64,000 nt of DNA from Rhizobiales bacterium IMCC20636 (GCA_016865015.1 CP018226.1:1767001-1831000); one strand, 5' to 3'. Shown: positions 47,923 to 57,999, numbered from the stretch's first letter. Notes: generated by a model not told the origin, from the sequence alone. A program made the numbers and translations.

Positions 47923-48882
47923 ATGATGGACCGCTTTGCGAAGACGCAACGCGCGGCGTCTTATTGCGCGCTACTAGTCACTGCATTTCTGGTGGCAGGC
48001 TGTGCGGGTGATCCTGTCACGCTGGACTCCGGAGTGCGCACACCTGGTAATGAACAGGCATATCTGATGCCGCAACCAGGGTCATTTGCCATCACAGGCA
48101 TCGTGGAACAACGATATGGCAATGCGCTTACACAGCAGATATTTCTATCTACCGACTCGTCTGTGGCCGGTTCAAACGTGGCTGAAATCAAAGCTTTCGG
48201 CACACGCAATCCGCATCGTTACGGCGACAACAAGATCAGTTTCAAGCCTCTGACCGAGGCGCAGATCGCTCGGGAAATCCGCGCTGCATTGCCCACTGTT
48301 CGAATGACAAAGTCTGATTTCTTTGTTCAAAACGAGTACGGTTCATTTGGTTACGCGATGGGACGACCGACCAGCGGTGAATTATGCATGTATGCTTGGC
48401 AGCAAATTCGCTCGCAGGGGAGTGGCAATCTGTTCGCCCAGCGTGGTGCGCTGCAGATAGGCGTTCGGTTGTGCAAGGCCGGTGCGACCGAGCGTGAACT
48501 GCTTTCCTTCATGTACGGGTTTACCATTACCGGGGCTGTCGATGTGCCCGGTTGGAATCCTTACGGTGCGCCACCTGAAACGCCCGAACGACTTGGCATG
48601 ACCGGCGCCCCGATGTTTCCCATGGAATCTGCAACGGTTTTGCCAAAGGTTGCGCCGGTCGCTCCATCTCGCACCAAATCCTCCACATCCGCGACGAGAA
48701 AACCGTCGACAAAGCGTCAAACTGTGAGCACGACTCAGCAAGCGCCTTCAGTCACAGTTCCCTCGCCAATCAACCTGATGCTCGCAGTGCCGCAAACCGA
48801 CGGTGCGACCGGGCCAGCGGTTATCGTGCCATTGCCAAACTGCGTTCGCGCGGGAGAGACATCCCCGGCGCCGTGCTCATGA
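47923..48882 (+). CDS. bcsN: Cellulose biosynthesis protein BcsN (lipoprotein)
   Basis: A 319-residue protein with a lipoprotein signal: hydrophobic LLVTAFLVAGC, with the lipid-carrying Cys at residue 27. The domain of residues 40-210 (with GNALTQQIFLSTDSSVAGSN and GELCMYAWQQIRS) fits the BcsN family, which occurs next to bcsA in Rhizobiales and is needed for cellulose production there. The C-terminal 110 residues are low-complexity Ser/Thr/Pro. SD AAGGAAAC precedes the first of two ATGs. It is the first gene of bcsNABZ, 54 nt before bcsA. Confidence 0.85.
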   Translation: MMDRFAKTQRAASYCALLVTAFLVAGCAGDPVTLDSGVRTPGNEQAYLMPQPGSFAITGIVEQRYGNALTQQIFLSTDSSVAGSNVAEIKAFGTRNPHRYGDNKISFKPLTEAQIAREIRAALPTVRMTKSDFFVQNEYGSFGYAMGRPTSGELCMYAWQQIRSQGSGNLFAQRGALQIGVRLCKAGATERELLSFMYGFTITGAVDVPGWNPYGAPPETPERLGMTGAPMFPMESATVLPKVAPVAPSRTKSSTSATRKPSTKRQTVSTTQQAPSVTVPSPINLMLAVPQTDGATGPAVIVPLPNCVRAGETSPAPCS

Positions 48883-48936
48883 AGTGTACCTGCCAAGCTT
48901 CTCGACAAATCCTGATATTGCAGAGGTGCGCCTGAC

Positions 48937-51120
48937 ATGCGTCTGTTCGTCATTTTCCTGATCTGGGTGATGTGTGCCACGGTGATGGTGTTTTTCATCT
49001 TTTTACCGATCGATGCGCGGACCCAGTTGGTCACCACGTTTATCGTGTTGCTGGGTGTTATCGTATTGAAGTATTTTCAGCCCAAGGGTTCGATGCGAAT
49101 GGTACTTCTGGCGCTCGGCACATCAATCGTGCTGCGCTACGTCTACTGGCGCACAACCAGCACGTTACCTCCCGTCAATCAGCCAATGAACTTTGTGCCT
49201 GGCCTTTTGCTCTATCTGGCGGAGATGTTCAGCGTCTGTATGCTGTTTCTCAGCCTGTTTGTCGTCTCTCGTCCTTTGGCACCCAGGCCACCAAGCCCGG
49301 GCCTTGATGAACAAACACTCCCGACGGTCGATATCTTCATTCCGACATATAACGAGGATGCCATGCTGCTCGCGCACACCATTGCGGCAGCATGCAATAT
49401 TGACTACCCGGAAGAGAAATTTACGGTCTGGCTGCTTGACGACGGGGGGACGGAACAGAAGCGCGGATCCATGAATTTGCTGGAAGCAAAAACGGCAGAG
49501 AAGCGTTATGCTGAGTTGCAACTTCTGTGTCAGCAACTTGGGATAAAGTATTTAGCGCGTGAGAAGAACGAGCATGCCAAAGCGGGAAATCTGAACAACG
49601 GGCTGGCGCACTCTACAGGCGAACTCGTGGCTGTGTTCGACGCGGATCACGCTCCGGCGCGTGACTTTCTGAAGGAAACAGTCGGTCATTTTTCCACAGA
49701 TCCCCGTCTGTTTCTTGTCCAGACGCCACACTTCTTCATCAATCCCGATCCGATTGAGCGCAACCTGAAGACATTTCAGCATATGCCCAGCGAAAACGAA
49801 ATGTTCTACGGGATCATTCAACGCGGCCTGGATAAATGGAATGCTGCGTTTTTCTGCGGATCAGCGGCTTTGTTGCGTCGGGAGGCGCTGACGGAATCAG
49901 AGGGGTTCAGCGGCTTGTCGATTACGGAGGACTGCGAGACTGCGCTGGAATTGCACTCGCGTGGGTGGAACAGCATTTACATCGACACTCCACTCATTGC
50001 AGGTCTGCAACCTGAAACCTTTGCCAGTTTTATCGGTCAGCGCAGCCGTTGGGCGCAGGGCATGATGCAGATCATGAGGTTTCAGTTTCCACTCTTCAAG
50101 CGCGGGTTAAGCTTCGCTCAACGACTTTGCTATCTGTCGTCGACCATGTTCTGGCTGTTTCCATTTCCGCGCTTCATCTTTCTGCTCTCACCACTGCTCT
50201 ATCTGTTTTTTGACCTGCAGATTTTCACAGCGTCTGGTGGGGAATTCATGGCTTACACGGTGTCCTACATGGTCGCCAACTTGCTGATTCAGAACTCTCT
50301 TTATGGTTCGTTCCGATGGCCCTGGATTTCGGAGCTCTATGAGTATGTGCAGTCGATCCATCTATTGCCGGCGGTGGTTTCAGTTGCGGTTAACCCAACC
50401 AAGCCGACATTCAAGGTAACGGCGAAGGACGAGTCAGTCTCTCAGAACCGGCTTTCGGAAATCAGCCGCCCGTTCTTTGTTATTTTCTTTGTTCTCCTCA
50501 TCGCCTTCGGCGTCACCATCTATCGACTGTATACAGAGCCTTTCAAAGTCGACATTACTCTGGTCGTTGGAGGTTGGAACCTGCTCAATCTGTTACTGGC
50601 GGGCTGCGCGCTTGGCGTGGTGTCCGAACGAAGGGAGCGGCAAACGTCAAGACGTGTGAAGGTAAAGCGTCGTGCTGAAGTCGAAGTTGACGGACGATGG
50701 TATCCGGCGATGATCCGTGATGTGTCACTGCGTGACTCCGGAATACAGATTTTTACGAAGGACACTGCAAAGTTTCCGTTGGGAGCGCATGCGAATTTGC
50801 GCTTCGAGGCGCATGGTCGGGCCGGGAAGGGAGAGCTTCCCATAGAGATCACCAGATCAAGGGCCGATGGCGAAATTCTTGATGTCGGGTGCCGATTCAT
50901 GCCCGAGGATGCCGGGCATCACGGTCTTGTGGCCGATTTGATTTTTGCAAATTCAGATCAGTGGAAATTGTTTCAGAATTCGCGCCGCCATAATCCCGGC
51001 GTCTTGCGCGGCACTTTGTGGTTCATCAGGCTTTCGCTGATTCAGACCGTCCGTGGCCTCCAGTATCTGCTTTTTCACAGGCAATCTGCCCAGGATTCCA
51101 AAACAAGTCGGGATGGGTAA
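48937..51120 (+). CDS. bcsA: Cellulose synthase catalytic subunit BcsA
   Basis: BcsA polymerises UDP-glucose into cellulose and threads the chain through the inner membrane. The 727-residue protein has eight or so membrane segments and every catalytic motif of the GT2 family: IPTYNED, LLDDGG (168-170), FDADHAP (235-237), SITEDCE (330-332) and QRSRWAQG (368-372). The C-terminal PilZ domain begins near residue 565 with RQTSRR; its second motif, DVSLRDSG, has two more residues than the usual DxSxxG. It overlaps or abuts bcsB. Confidence 0.97.
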   Translation: MRLFVIFLIWVMCATVMVFFIFLPIDARTQLVTTFIVLLGVIVLKYFQPKGSMRMVLLALGTSIVLRYVYWRTTSTLPPVNQPMNFVPGLLLYLAEMFSVCMLFLSLFVVSRPLAPRPPSPGLDEQTLPTVDIFIPTYNEDAMLLAHTIAAACNIDYPEEKFTVWLLDDGGTEQKRGSMNLLEAKTAEKRYAELQLLCQQLGIKYLAREKNEHAKAGNLNNGLAHSTGELVAVFDADHAPARDFLKETVGHFSTDPRLFLVQTPHFFINPDPIERNLKTFQHMPSENEMFYGIIQRGLDKWNAAFFCGSAALLRREALTESEGFSGLSITEDCETALELHSRGWNSIYIDTPLIAGLQPETFASFIGQRSRWAQGMMQIMRFQFPLFKRGLSFAQRLCYLSSTMFWLFPFPRFIFLLSPLLYLFFDLQIFTASGGEFMAYTVSYMVANLLIQNSLYGSFRWPWISELYEYVQSIHLLPAVVSVAVNPTKPTFKVTAKDESVSQNRLSEISRPFFVIFFVLLIAFGVTIYRLYTEPFKVDITLVVGGWNLLNLLLAGCALGVVSERRERQTSRRVKVKRRAEVEVDGRWYPAMIRDVSLRDSGIQIFTKDTAKFPLGAHANLRFEAHGRAGKGELPIEITRSRADGEILDVGCRFMPEDAGHHGLVADLIFANSDQWKLFQNSRRHNPGVLRGTLWFIRLSLIQTVRGLQYLLFHRQSAQDSKTSRDG

Positions 51121-51124
51121 GCTG

Positions 51125-53413
51125 ATGAGAACCCTTTTGACTGTCGTCTGGCTGGTATTTTCATGTTCAGTGGTTGTGGCTCAGACCCCGACATTCGATA
51201 TGGCGCCGGAGCGTAAGGAGCTAACGCCAGATCCTTCAAGAATACCTGAAGCGAGTGGAGAATTCGTCGAAACAGACGAGGTCGATGAAGCTGAGGCCCA
51301 ACCGGTTCCCATACGTTATCTCATGGAGGAGCCAACACTCAGACTTCAGGGAGAAACTGCAGTCCGCGAATGGTCAATCGGTTTGACACCGGCACAAGCA
51401 GCATCTCCGGCTGAATTTGTATTCACCTATTCCAATTCAATCGTAGTGGCTCCTGAATCCTCGCTGCTGACTGTCGAGATCAATGGCACAACATTGTTGG
51501 AGGAATCGCCACGTGGGGCCGAACGTGAGCAACGCCGAGTGGTGAAAGTCCCTTCCGGCACGCTGGTGTCTGGCGGCAATAGGGTACGCATCGAAGCGCG
51601 GCAAACGCATCGCACGGATTGCACGATCAACTCAACATTCGAGCTGTGGACCGATGTGTCTGCGGAAGACACGTATCTGTCCTTTTCAGCACAGAGTGCG
51701 AACCGGATGACAAGCCTCAGGGATATCGTGGCGGTTGGGACTGACACGACCGGTTTGACAAGATTCCATATGATCATGCCGTCGATGGGATCCGCGGAGA
51801 TGGCTGATATCGCACTGCGGCTTTCCCAGAAACTGGCCATTGCCAGTGGCAGCGAAAGCCCATTCTTTTCGTTCGGCACGACACTTCCCGAAGCCGTGGG
51901 GCCGGGTGAAATGATTGTCGCAGTCGGTTTCACAGAAGATATCTCCCGGATTTTGCCGGGGCGAGTTGGATCAAGTGATCCTAACCAGGCCAGATTTCTG
52001 ACAATTCCCGGAGACATTGAGGCCCAGGCTCTGGTTCTGTCAGCGCCTGATCTGCGCTCGCTGAAGTTAATTCTCGATGATATGAATGTGCAAGGTCTGG
52101 TTCGGCAGGATGAAGTGCCTTTTGTTGCTCCGTCAGGGTCGACCCGTTTCAGTTTCGCCGACCTTGGGGTAACTGCATCACAATTTTTTGGCCGTCGGTT
52201 CGTAACGAGCGTGAAGCTCGGTATGCCTGCGGATTTCTATGCCAGCAATTATGGTGTGGCGCGTATTCTTCTGGATGCTGCGTATTCGAGTGATGTGCTG
52301 CCTGGTGGCAGCTTCAATGTGATCGTCAACGGAGAACTGGGAACGACAGTGCCGATCACGACTGCTGGTGGCGCTGTCTTGCAGAAATATCCCATTCGAA
52401 TTCCTATGCGTCACTTGACACCCGGTATCAACATCATTGGCTTTGAGGCCATTCTTCCAACGCAAGTTGACAATTCCTGTATCCCTGGTGCGGACGTAAC
52501 CGATACACCGCGTTTCGCATTGTTTGGGACATCAGAACTTATCATTCCGAATTTCGCGCATGCAGAACGCGCGCCGGATCTGGCTGCCTGGTCCGCATTT
52601 GCAAGTCCCCTGGACGCGTCCGGATCCAGGCTCGACCTCTCGCTGGCACGCTATGATGAATTGACACTGTCCGCAGCCGCAACCGTAATGGCAAAACTGG
52701 CACGTTCCGCCGGCGCAGTAATCGACTTTCAACTGGTCGCCCCGGAGGTTCGTGCCCAGGCTGATAACGTCATCTTCATCGGCGTTGCTGATCGTTTGCC
52801 CGCTGAGTTGCTGGACGGGGTTGTCCTGACTGCCGTTGGAGACAGTGCAGACGACATAGAGCAGTTGGATAACGAAAATCTTGAACTTTGGAATAACCGG
52901 ATCACCCAACCCCGGTTGCTTTCCTGGTTCAGCAATGTTGGCGCTTGGTTCAAGGAGAACTTTGATCTGGACGCTTCTATTGCTTTTGTCTGGTCCGATG
53001 GTGATAGTCTCTACAATCTACCTTCGACCATCGACACTTTCTTTTATCAAACCGTTGATGCGGAAACCGGTGCAATTCGGACCATCGTGAGCGCAGCCAG
53101 CGACGTTCAACTGGTCAATGGTGCCGAGGCTTTTGCACGACAGACCAATTGGTCCCAGATACGGGGTGTCGTCAGCTATCATGACATTTTGACAGATGAG
53201 GTTGTTTCCATCGAGCCGTCATCTGCTCAGTTCCTGTCTGTCCGACCCCTGACGTTTACCAATCTGCGTCTTGTGTTGACGAACTGGTTAGCCAGTCACT
53301 TCATTCTTTATTCTCTGCTGCTACTCCTGTCAGCTGTTGCTGCAGGGTTTGCGACCAACAAGCTGTTGGGCGTGCTGGGCCGAGGTCATGAGAAACATGA
53401 GGAACATGAGTAA
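51125..53413 (+). CDS. bcsB: Cellulose synthase periplasmic regulatory subunit BcsB
   Basis: BcsB is the periplasmic partner of BcsA, anchored by one C-terminal helix. With the ATG at 51125 the protein has 762 residues and a signal peptide ending near VVVAQ (residue 20). An ATG at 51113, inside bcsA, is an alternative. Family segments are LRLQGETAVREWSIGLTPAQ, the VNGELGTTVPI carbohydrate-binding strand and YPIRIPMRHLTPGINIIGFE. The C-terminal anchor is FILYSLLLLLSAVAAGF, followed by a His/Glu tail (GHEKHEEHE). Confidence 0.93.
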   Translation: MRTLLTVVWLVFSCSVVVAQTPTFDMAPERKELTPDPSRIPEASGEFVETDEVDEAEAQPVPIRYLMEEPTLRLQGETAVREWSIGLTPAQAASPAEFVFTYSNSIVVAPESSLLTVEINGTTLLEESPRGAEREQRRVVKVPSGTLVSGGNRVRIEARQTHRTDCTINSTFELWTDVSAEDTYLSFSAQSANRMTSLRDIVAVGTDTTGLTRFHMIMPSMGSAEMADIALRLSQKLAIASGSESPFFSFGTTLPEAVGPGEMIVAVGFTEDISRILPGRVGSSDPNQARFLTIPGDIEAQALVLSAPDLRSLKLILDDMNVQGLVRQDEVPFVAPSGSTRFSFADLGVTASQFFGRRFVTSVKLGMPADFYASNYGVARILLDAAYSSDVLPGGSFNVIVNGELGTTVPITTAGGAVLQKYPIRIPMRHLTPGINIIGFEAILPTQVDNSCIPGADVTDTPRFALFGTSELIIPNFAHAERAPDLAAWSAFASPLDASGSRLDLSLARYDELTLSAAATVMAKLARSAGAVIDFQLVAPEVRAQADNVIFIGVADRLPAELLDGVVLTAVGDSADDIEQLDNENLELWNNRITQPRLLSWFSNVGAWFKENFDLDASIAFVWSDGDSLYNLPSTIDTFFYQTVDAETGAIRTIVSAASDVQLVNGAEAFARQTNWSQIRGVVSYHDILTDEVVSIEPSSAQFLSVRPLTFTNLRLVLTNWLASHFILYSLLLLLSAVAAGFATNKLLGVLGRGHEKHEEHE

Positions 53414-53539
53414 GGGGTTGCAACTCGTTGATCTGTCAGAACGTCAAAGAATTAACTCCCGATCAATACACTGGCTGCGTTGAGCAGAAGGAGTTGAGTG
53501 CCGGAAGCTGGTTTCTTTGGATTGCGATTGGAAATTTTC

Positions 53540-54619
53540 ATGAATCTCAGACGTTTCATCGACAGCACTGTGAGATTTCCGGCATCTGTGGCTGTCACGG
53601 TTTCTCTGTTGGCAAGCTCGATTGTTTTGGCTGAAGCAAACCCCGCATCACACATTCTCGAGAAGGAATGGACTCGTTACGCCACACAATTTGTGGCTTC
53701 CGATGGCCGCGTCATCGACAATGCAAATGGCAATATCAGCCATAGTGAGGGGCAGGGATACGGAATGCTGATTGCCTTTCTGGCGGGGCAACCAGCAGAT
53801 TTTCAACGCATCTGGTCGTTCACGGAAACCGAGTTATTGGTCCGTGACGATGGTTTGGCCGCCTGGCGCTGGGAGGTGGACAAGACACCCCACATCAGCG
53901 ATTTCAACAATGCAACTGACGGCGACATTCTCATTGCTTACGCTTTGGCGCTTGCAGGCAGGAAATGGCGGAAAGTCGCATATCTGCAAGCGGCAGCACG
54001 CATCGCGACGGGTATTCTCTCCAAAACCGTCAAGATGCATTCCGGGCGGGCCATCCTGCTGCCGGGTGTTGATGGCTTTTCAGCCAAGAGTCGACCAGAC
54101 GGGCCGGTGGTGAACCCTTCCTATCTGATACTGGAAGCCTTTCCGATACTCAATGATATCGTTCCGTCGCCATTGTGGGGCGCACTCTATGATGATGGTC
54201 TGGACCTGATCAGCCGTGCACGTTTCGGCCCGGCACGGCTACCGCCAGAATGGCTTGCATTGAACGGGATTCCAAAGCCGGCTGAAGGCTTTGATCCGGT
54301 GTTCTCCTATAACGCAATCCGCATTCCGCTCTATCTGATCCGATCGGGAATTACCGATGCAACGCTGCTTGACCGCTTCCAGAGCGGAATTACAAGCGGT
54401 GGTGGTGAACCTTCGGTGATAGACCTCAAGACAGGGGGGGCAGTGGAAACACTCTCGGATACGGGATACCGGATAATCGTGGAGGCGATCGGTTGCGTCA
54501 CAAAAGGCGAGCGCATCCAGCCTGAAAACCTTCGTTTCGAACCCGTCAATTATTATCCAGCCTCGTTGCAATTGCTTTCACTGGCCTACCTTCGGGAGTT
54601 CCACCCCGACTGTATTTAG
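53540..54619 (+). CDS. bcsZ: Endo-1,4-beta-glucanase, GH8 family (BcsZ)
   Basis: A periplasmic cellulase of family GH8 that accompanies bacterial cellulose synthases and trims or edits nascent chains. The ATG at 53540 (GGAAA before it) gives 359 residues with a signal peptide ending near VLAEA. A GTG at 53498 behind AAGGAG is a good alternative that would add 14 residues. The general acid Glu is in ISHSEGQGYGM and the second catalytic-region Asp in NNATDGDILIAYAL. It ends the bcs operon, 126 nt after bcsB, and converges on speB. Confidence 0.93.
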   Translation: MNLRRFIDSTVRFPASVAVTVSLLASSIVLAEANPASHILEKEWTRYATQFVASDGRVIDNANGNISHSEGQGYGMLIAFLAGQPADFQRIWSFTETELLVRDDGLAAWRWEVDKTPHISDFNNATDGDILIAYALALAGRKWRKVAYLQAAARIATGILSKTVKMHSGRAILLPGVDGFSAKSRPDGPVVNPSYLILEAFPILNDIVPSPLWGALYDDGLDLISRARFGPARLPPEWLALNGIPKPAEGFDPVFSYNAIRIPLYLIRSGITDATLLDRFQSGITSGGGEPSVIDLKTGGAVETLSDTGYRIIVEAIGCVTKGERIQPENLRFEPVNYYPASLQLLSLAYLREFHPDCI

Positions 54620-54710
54620 AACACTGGATGAGAAATCAAGTCGTCGCTTGAATAAGGCTATCGGATGCCGCGAAAGTTCGCACTTGATTTTCAGATGGTG
54701 AAGAACCGTC

Positions 54711-55571
54711 TTAAAGTGTTGCAGCCATCAGGCGGTAGACGATCTGTGCTGCCGTGAAATCCCAGGCCGGATTGCCATCCGGTGCCAGTTCCACCACATC
54801 CAGACCAACACAATTGCGGCCTTCCAGTGCGTGCTCCACAAGATGGAGCGCCTGGTAATAGCCAAGGCCACCGGGCACCGGTGTACCGGTGGCGGGCATC
54901 AGGGACGGATCGAGGCCATCCACGTCAAATGAGATGTAGATGTCCTGAGGAAAATCATCCGGCAGGGTGACTTCATGGATGTTGCCTGACACCAGCGCTT
55001 CGCCATCCATATGGAACACATTGTTGCTCTGGCGGCTCTGCATTTCTTCGCGGCAGAGCGCGCGTACGCCAAATTGTGCCAGCCGGATATTTTCCTCCGC
55101 AAGCAGATGCATGACCGACGCGTGAGAGTGTTTGTTGCCCTGATAGGCCACACGCAAATCGGCATGTGCATCAATCTGCACAAGACCAATGGGGCGATTC
55201 AGGGCTTTCTGGATGCCGGTGACAGCGCCGTAGGTCAGGGAATGTTCTCCGCCCAGAACCACGGGCAGCTTGTTGTTGGCAACAGCCGCGCCGGTGCGCT
55301 CGCCAATGGTGTCCATGATGTGCGGCAAGGGGCCGGAACAATCTACCGCTGTCTGTGTATCAATGCCCAGTTGGCAGGGCTCCAGAACCAGATCGCCAAT
55401 CTGGCAGATGCGCTCCAATTCATTGCTGGCTTCCAGAATGGCTGAGGGGCCGTCCTTTGTGCCGGAGCCGTAGGAGACAGTGCGTTCCAGTGGAACCGGT
55501 ATGATGGTGAAGCGGGCGGTTTTGGGATCGCGCTCTTCGCCGGTCAGTTCACTGTCCATAAAATCGATCAA
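54711..55571 (-). CDS. speB: Agmatinase
   Basis: This arginase-fold enzyme hydrolyses agmatine to putrescine and urea. The 286-residue protein has all manganese ligands: His110 in LGGEHSLTYG, Asp134/His136/Asp138 in IDAHADLR, and Asp216/Asp218 in SFDVDGLDPS. A TTG start at 55571, with GGAG 8 nt before it and a TTGA overlap with the upstream stop, fits better than the ATG at 55559. It is the last gene of a four-gene spermidine operon. Guanidinobutyrase activity is possible for the fold, but the context favours agmatine. Confidence 0.94.
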   Translation of the reverse strand: MIDFMDSELTGEERDPKTARFTIIPVPLERTVSYGSGTKDGPSAILEASNELERICQIGDLVLEPCQLGIDTQTAVDCSGPLPHIMDTIGERTGAAVANNKLPVVLGGEHSLTYGAVTGIQKALNRPIGLVQIDAHADLRVAYQGNKHSHASVMHLLAEENIRLAQFGVRALCREEMQSRQSNNVFHMDGEALVSGNIHEVTLPDDFPQDIYISFDVDGLDPSLMPATGTPVPGGLGYYQALHLVEHALEGRNCVGLDVVELAPDGNPAWDFTAAQIVYRLMAATL

Positions 55572-56761
55572 GACAAACGCTCCAGAAAATCAGTGTAACC
55601 AAATTGCTTGATGATGCGCAGTTCATCGCTTTGGGAATTCCAGACGGCGATCGATGGCAGAGGCACGCCGTTAAAGGTGTTGGTCTTGACCATCGAGTAA
55701 TGCGCCTGATCCAGAAATGCGATGCGAGAGCCAATCTGGAATGGTTCGGCAGGGGTGTATTCGCCAATTACATCACCAGCCAGGCAGGATGGTCCGCCGA
55801 TGCGGTATGTCGTGCCGGCGGCTGTATCTGTTTCGCCCAAGAGAGCCGGCCGATAGGGCGCCTCGATGACATCCGGCATGTGACACGTCGCCGACAGATC
55901 GCTGATCGCCAGATTCATGCCGTTTTGTGGAAGGTCCAGAATTTCTCCAACCAGTATACCGGCGTCCAGCGCCACCGCTTCTCCCGGTTCCAGATAGACG
56001 TCAATGTTGTAACGTGCACGGATTGTCTGAACGAAGTTGATCAGCGCTTCGCGGTCATAGTCAGCGCGGGTGATGTGATGACCACCGCCAAAATTGATCC
56101 ACTTCAAGCCCCCCAGTCTATCACTCAGCCGGTCTTCAATTGCATCCCATGTGCGCTGCAAAGGCTCAAAACCCTGTTCGCAGAGCGTGTGCATGTGCAG
56201 ACCGTCAATGCCAGCAAAAGCTGCATCATCCAGTTGGGAAATCGGTGTGCCAAGCCGCGAGCAGGGTGCACAGGGATCATATTTGGGGATTTCGCCTTCG
56301 GAATGTTCCGGATTGATCCGCAAACCGATCTGGACAGATTTCCCGCTGGCTTGGATCTGGCCCTCAAAGCGGGTCTTCTGCGCAGGGGAATTGAAGATGA
56401 TGTGGTCTGAGCAGGCAATGATCTGATCAAATTCGGCAGGCTTGTAGCCAGCACAGAATGTGGCCACTTCGCCGCTGTATTTTTCGTGAGCCAGACGCGC
56501 TTCGTGAACGCCCGAGGCACAGGTGCCTGACAGATATCGGCCGACGAGCGGGGCCAGTTCAAACATTGAAAATGCTTTAAGTGCCAGAAAAACCTTGGCA
56601 CCGCTGCGCTCTGCCACGTCGCCCAGAATGGCGAGATTTCGTTCAATGGCGGTCTCATCCACCACGAAACACGGGCTTGGAACACGGCTGAGGTCGAACC
56701 GGGCAAAACTGCCCGGTTCGCCTGCCTGCGTCTGCATGATTGGGGCCACAGTGTGTATCAT
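55568..56761 (-). CDS. nspC: Carboxynorspermidine/carboxyspermidine decarboxylase
   Basis: A PLP-dependent alanine-racemase-fold decarboxylase that turns carboxyspermidine (or carboxynorspermidine) into spermidine (norspermidine). The 397-residue protein has the PLP lysine in FLALKAFSMFEL, the PLP-phosphate glycine loop in WINFGGGHHITRADYD, and the C-terminal GGPSCLAGDVIGEY block with the cysteine contributed across the dimer. The ATG at 56761 shares one base with the CASDH stop (TGATG). Third gene of the operon. Confidence 0.95.
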   Translation of the reverse strand: MIHTVAPIMQTQAGEPGSFARFDLSRVPSPCFVVDETAIERNLAILGDVAERSGAKVFLALKAFSMFELAPLVGRYLSGTCASGVHEARLAHEKYSGEVATFCAGYKPAEFDQIIACSDHIIFNSPAQKTRFEGQIQASGKSVQIGLRINPEHSEGEIPKYDPCAPCSRLGTPISQLDDAAFAGIDGLHMHTLCEQGFEPLQRTWDAIEDRLSDRLGGLKWINFGGGHHITRADYDREALINFVQTIRARYNIDVYLEPGEAVALDAGILVGEILDLPQNGMNLAISDLSATCHMPDVIEAPYRPALLGETDTAAGTTYRIGGPSCLAGDVIGEYTPAEPFQIGSRIAFLDQAHYSMVKTNTFNGVPLPSIAVWNSQSDELRIIKQFGYTDFLERLS

Positions 56762-57978
56762 CAAAAGTCGACTGGGCCGTCCAGTTCATGAACCTGCCAA
56801 GGGAGGCCCTGGGTGTTCAGCATGTCCATGAAGCCATCTGGATCGCGTTGCTCCATGTTCCAGACCCCTGGCTCGAGCCAGTTCCCGGTGATGATCTGGG
56901 CTGCGCCAATCATGGCAGGAACGCCGGTTGTATAGCTGACCGCCTGGCTGCCCACTTCCGCATAGCACTCCTCGTGATCACAGATATTGTAGATGTAGAA
57001 GGTGCGTTCCTTGCCATCCTTGTGCCCGGTGACAATATCGCCGATGCAGGTCTTGCCCTTCGTCAGCTCACCCAGATCGGATGGGTCGGGCAGAACAGTT
57101 TTGAGGAATTGGAGCGGAATGATTTCAACGCCATCATGCATGACGGGCTCAATCGAAGTCATGCCGATATTCTGCAACACGGTCACATGGTTGATATAGG
57201 CATCGCCAAATGTCATCCAGAAACGGGCGCGCTTGACCTCTGGAATGTGTGTCTTCAGGCTTTCCAGTTCCTCATGATACATCAGATACATGTTGCGGGT
57301 TCCAACGCCGGGAAAATCAAACGGCACCTTGTGTGTCATCGCAGGTGAGGTGACCCAATCACCATTTTCCCAATGTCTGGCGTCAGCGGTTACTTCGCGA
57401 ATGTTGATTTCCGGATTGAAATTGGTCGCAAACGCCTTGCCATTATCGCCGCCATTGCAATCCAGCACATCAATCTGGCTGATTGTATCCAGCTTGTGCT
57501 TCTTCAGCCATGTGGCAAAAACGGAGGTGACACCGGGATCAAAGCCCGATCCCAGAATTGCCGTCAGACCCGCTTTTGCGAAGCGGTCCTGATACGCCCA
57601 CTGCCAGTGATATTCGAATTTTGCAACGTCTTCCGGCTCATAATTGGCCGTGTCGAGATAGTGGATTCCAGCTTCCAGGCAGGCATCCATCAATTTCAGG
57701 TCCTGATAGGGAAGCGCCAGATTGACCAGCAGATCAGCACCGGTTGATTTGATCAGGGCGACCACTGCAGAGACATTCATGGCATCGACTTCTGCTGTGT
57801 CAATTGAAACGCCGGTGCGTTTCCTGACAGCATCAGCGATGGCATCGCATTTGAACTTTCGACGGCTCGCCAATGTGATTTTTGTGAATATCTGCGGGTT
57901 CATTGCCATCTTGTGGACAGCAGCGGACGATACGCCACCTGCACCAATGACCAAAGTGTTGCCGGTTAGTTTTGTCAT
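56761..57978 (-). CDS. Carboxy(nor)spermidine dehydrogenase (saccharopine dehydrogenase family)
   Basis: A 405-residue NADPH-dependent enzyme of the saccharopine dehydrogenase family. It condenses putrescine (or diaminopropane) with aspartate semialdehyde and reduces the product to carboxyspermidine. The Rossmann motif is TLVIGAGGVSSAAVHKMA. Further blocks are VNLALPYQDLKLMDACLEAG, HYLDTANYEP, AILGSGFDPGVTSVFA and the C-terminal GVWNMEQRDPDGFMDML. SD GGAGGACAGG is strong. It precedes nspC directly, the usual CASDH-CASDC pair. Confidence 0.93.
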   Translation of the reverse strand: MTKLTGNTLVIGAGGVSSAAVHKMAMNPQIFTKITLASRRKFKCDAIADAVRKRTGVSIDTAEVDAMNVSAVVALIKSTGADLLVNLALPYQDLKLMDACLEAGIHYLDTANYEPEDVAKFEYHWQWAYQDRFAKAGLTAILGSGFDPGVTSVFATWLKKHKLDTISQIDVLDCNGGDNGKAFATNFNPEINIREVTADARHWENGDWVTSPAMTHKVPFDFPGVGTRNMYLMYHEELESLKTHIPEVKRARFWMTFGDAYINHVTVLQNIGMTSIEPVMHDGVEIIPLQFLKTVLPDPSDLGELTKGKTCIGDIVTGHKDGKERTFYIYNICDHEECYAEVGSQAVSYTTGVPAMIGAAQIITGNWLEPGVWNMEQRDPDGFMDMLNTQGLPWQVHELDGPVDF

Positions 57979-57999
57979 ATCCTGTCCTCCAATCCGAAA

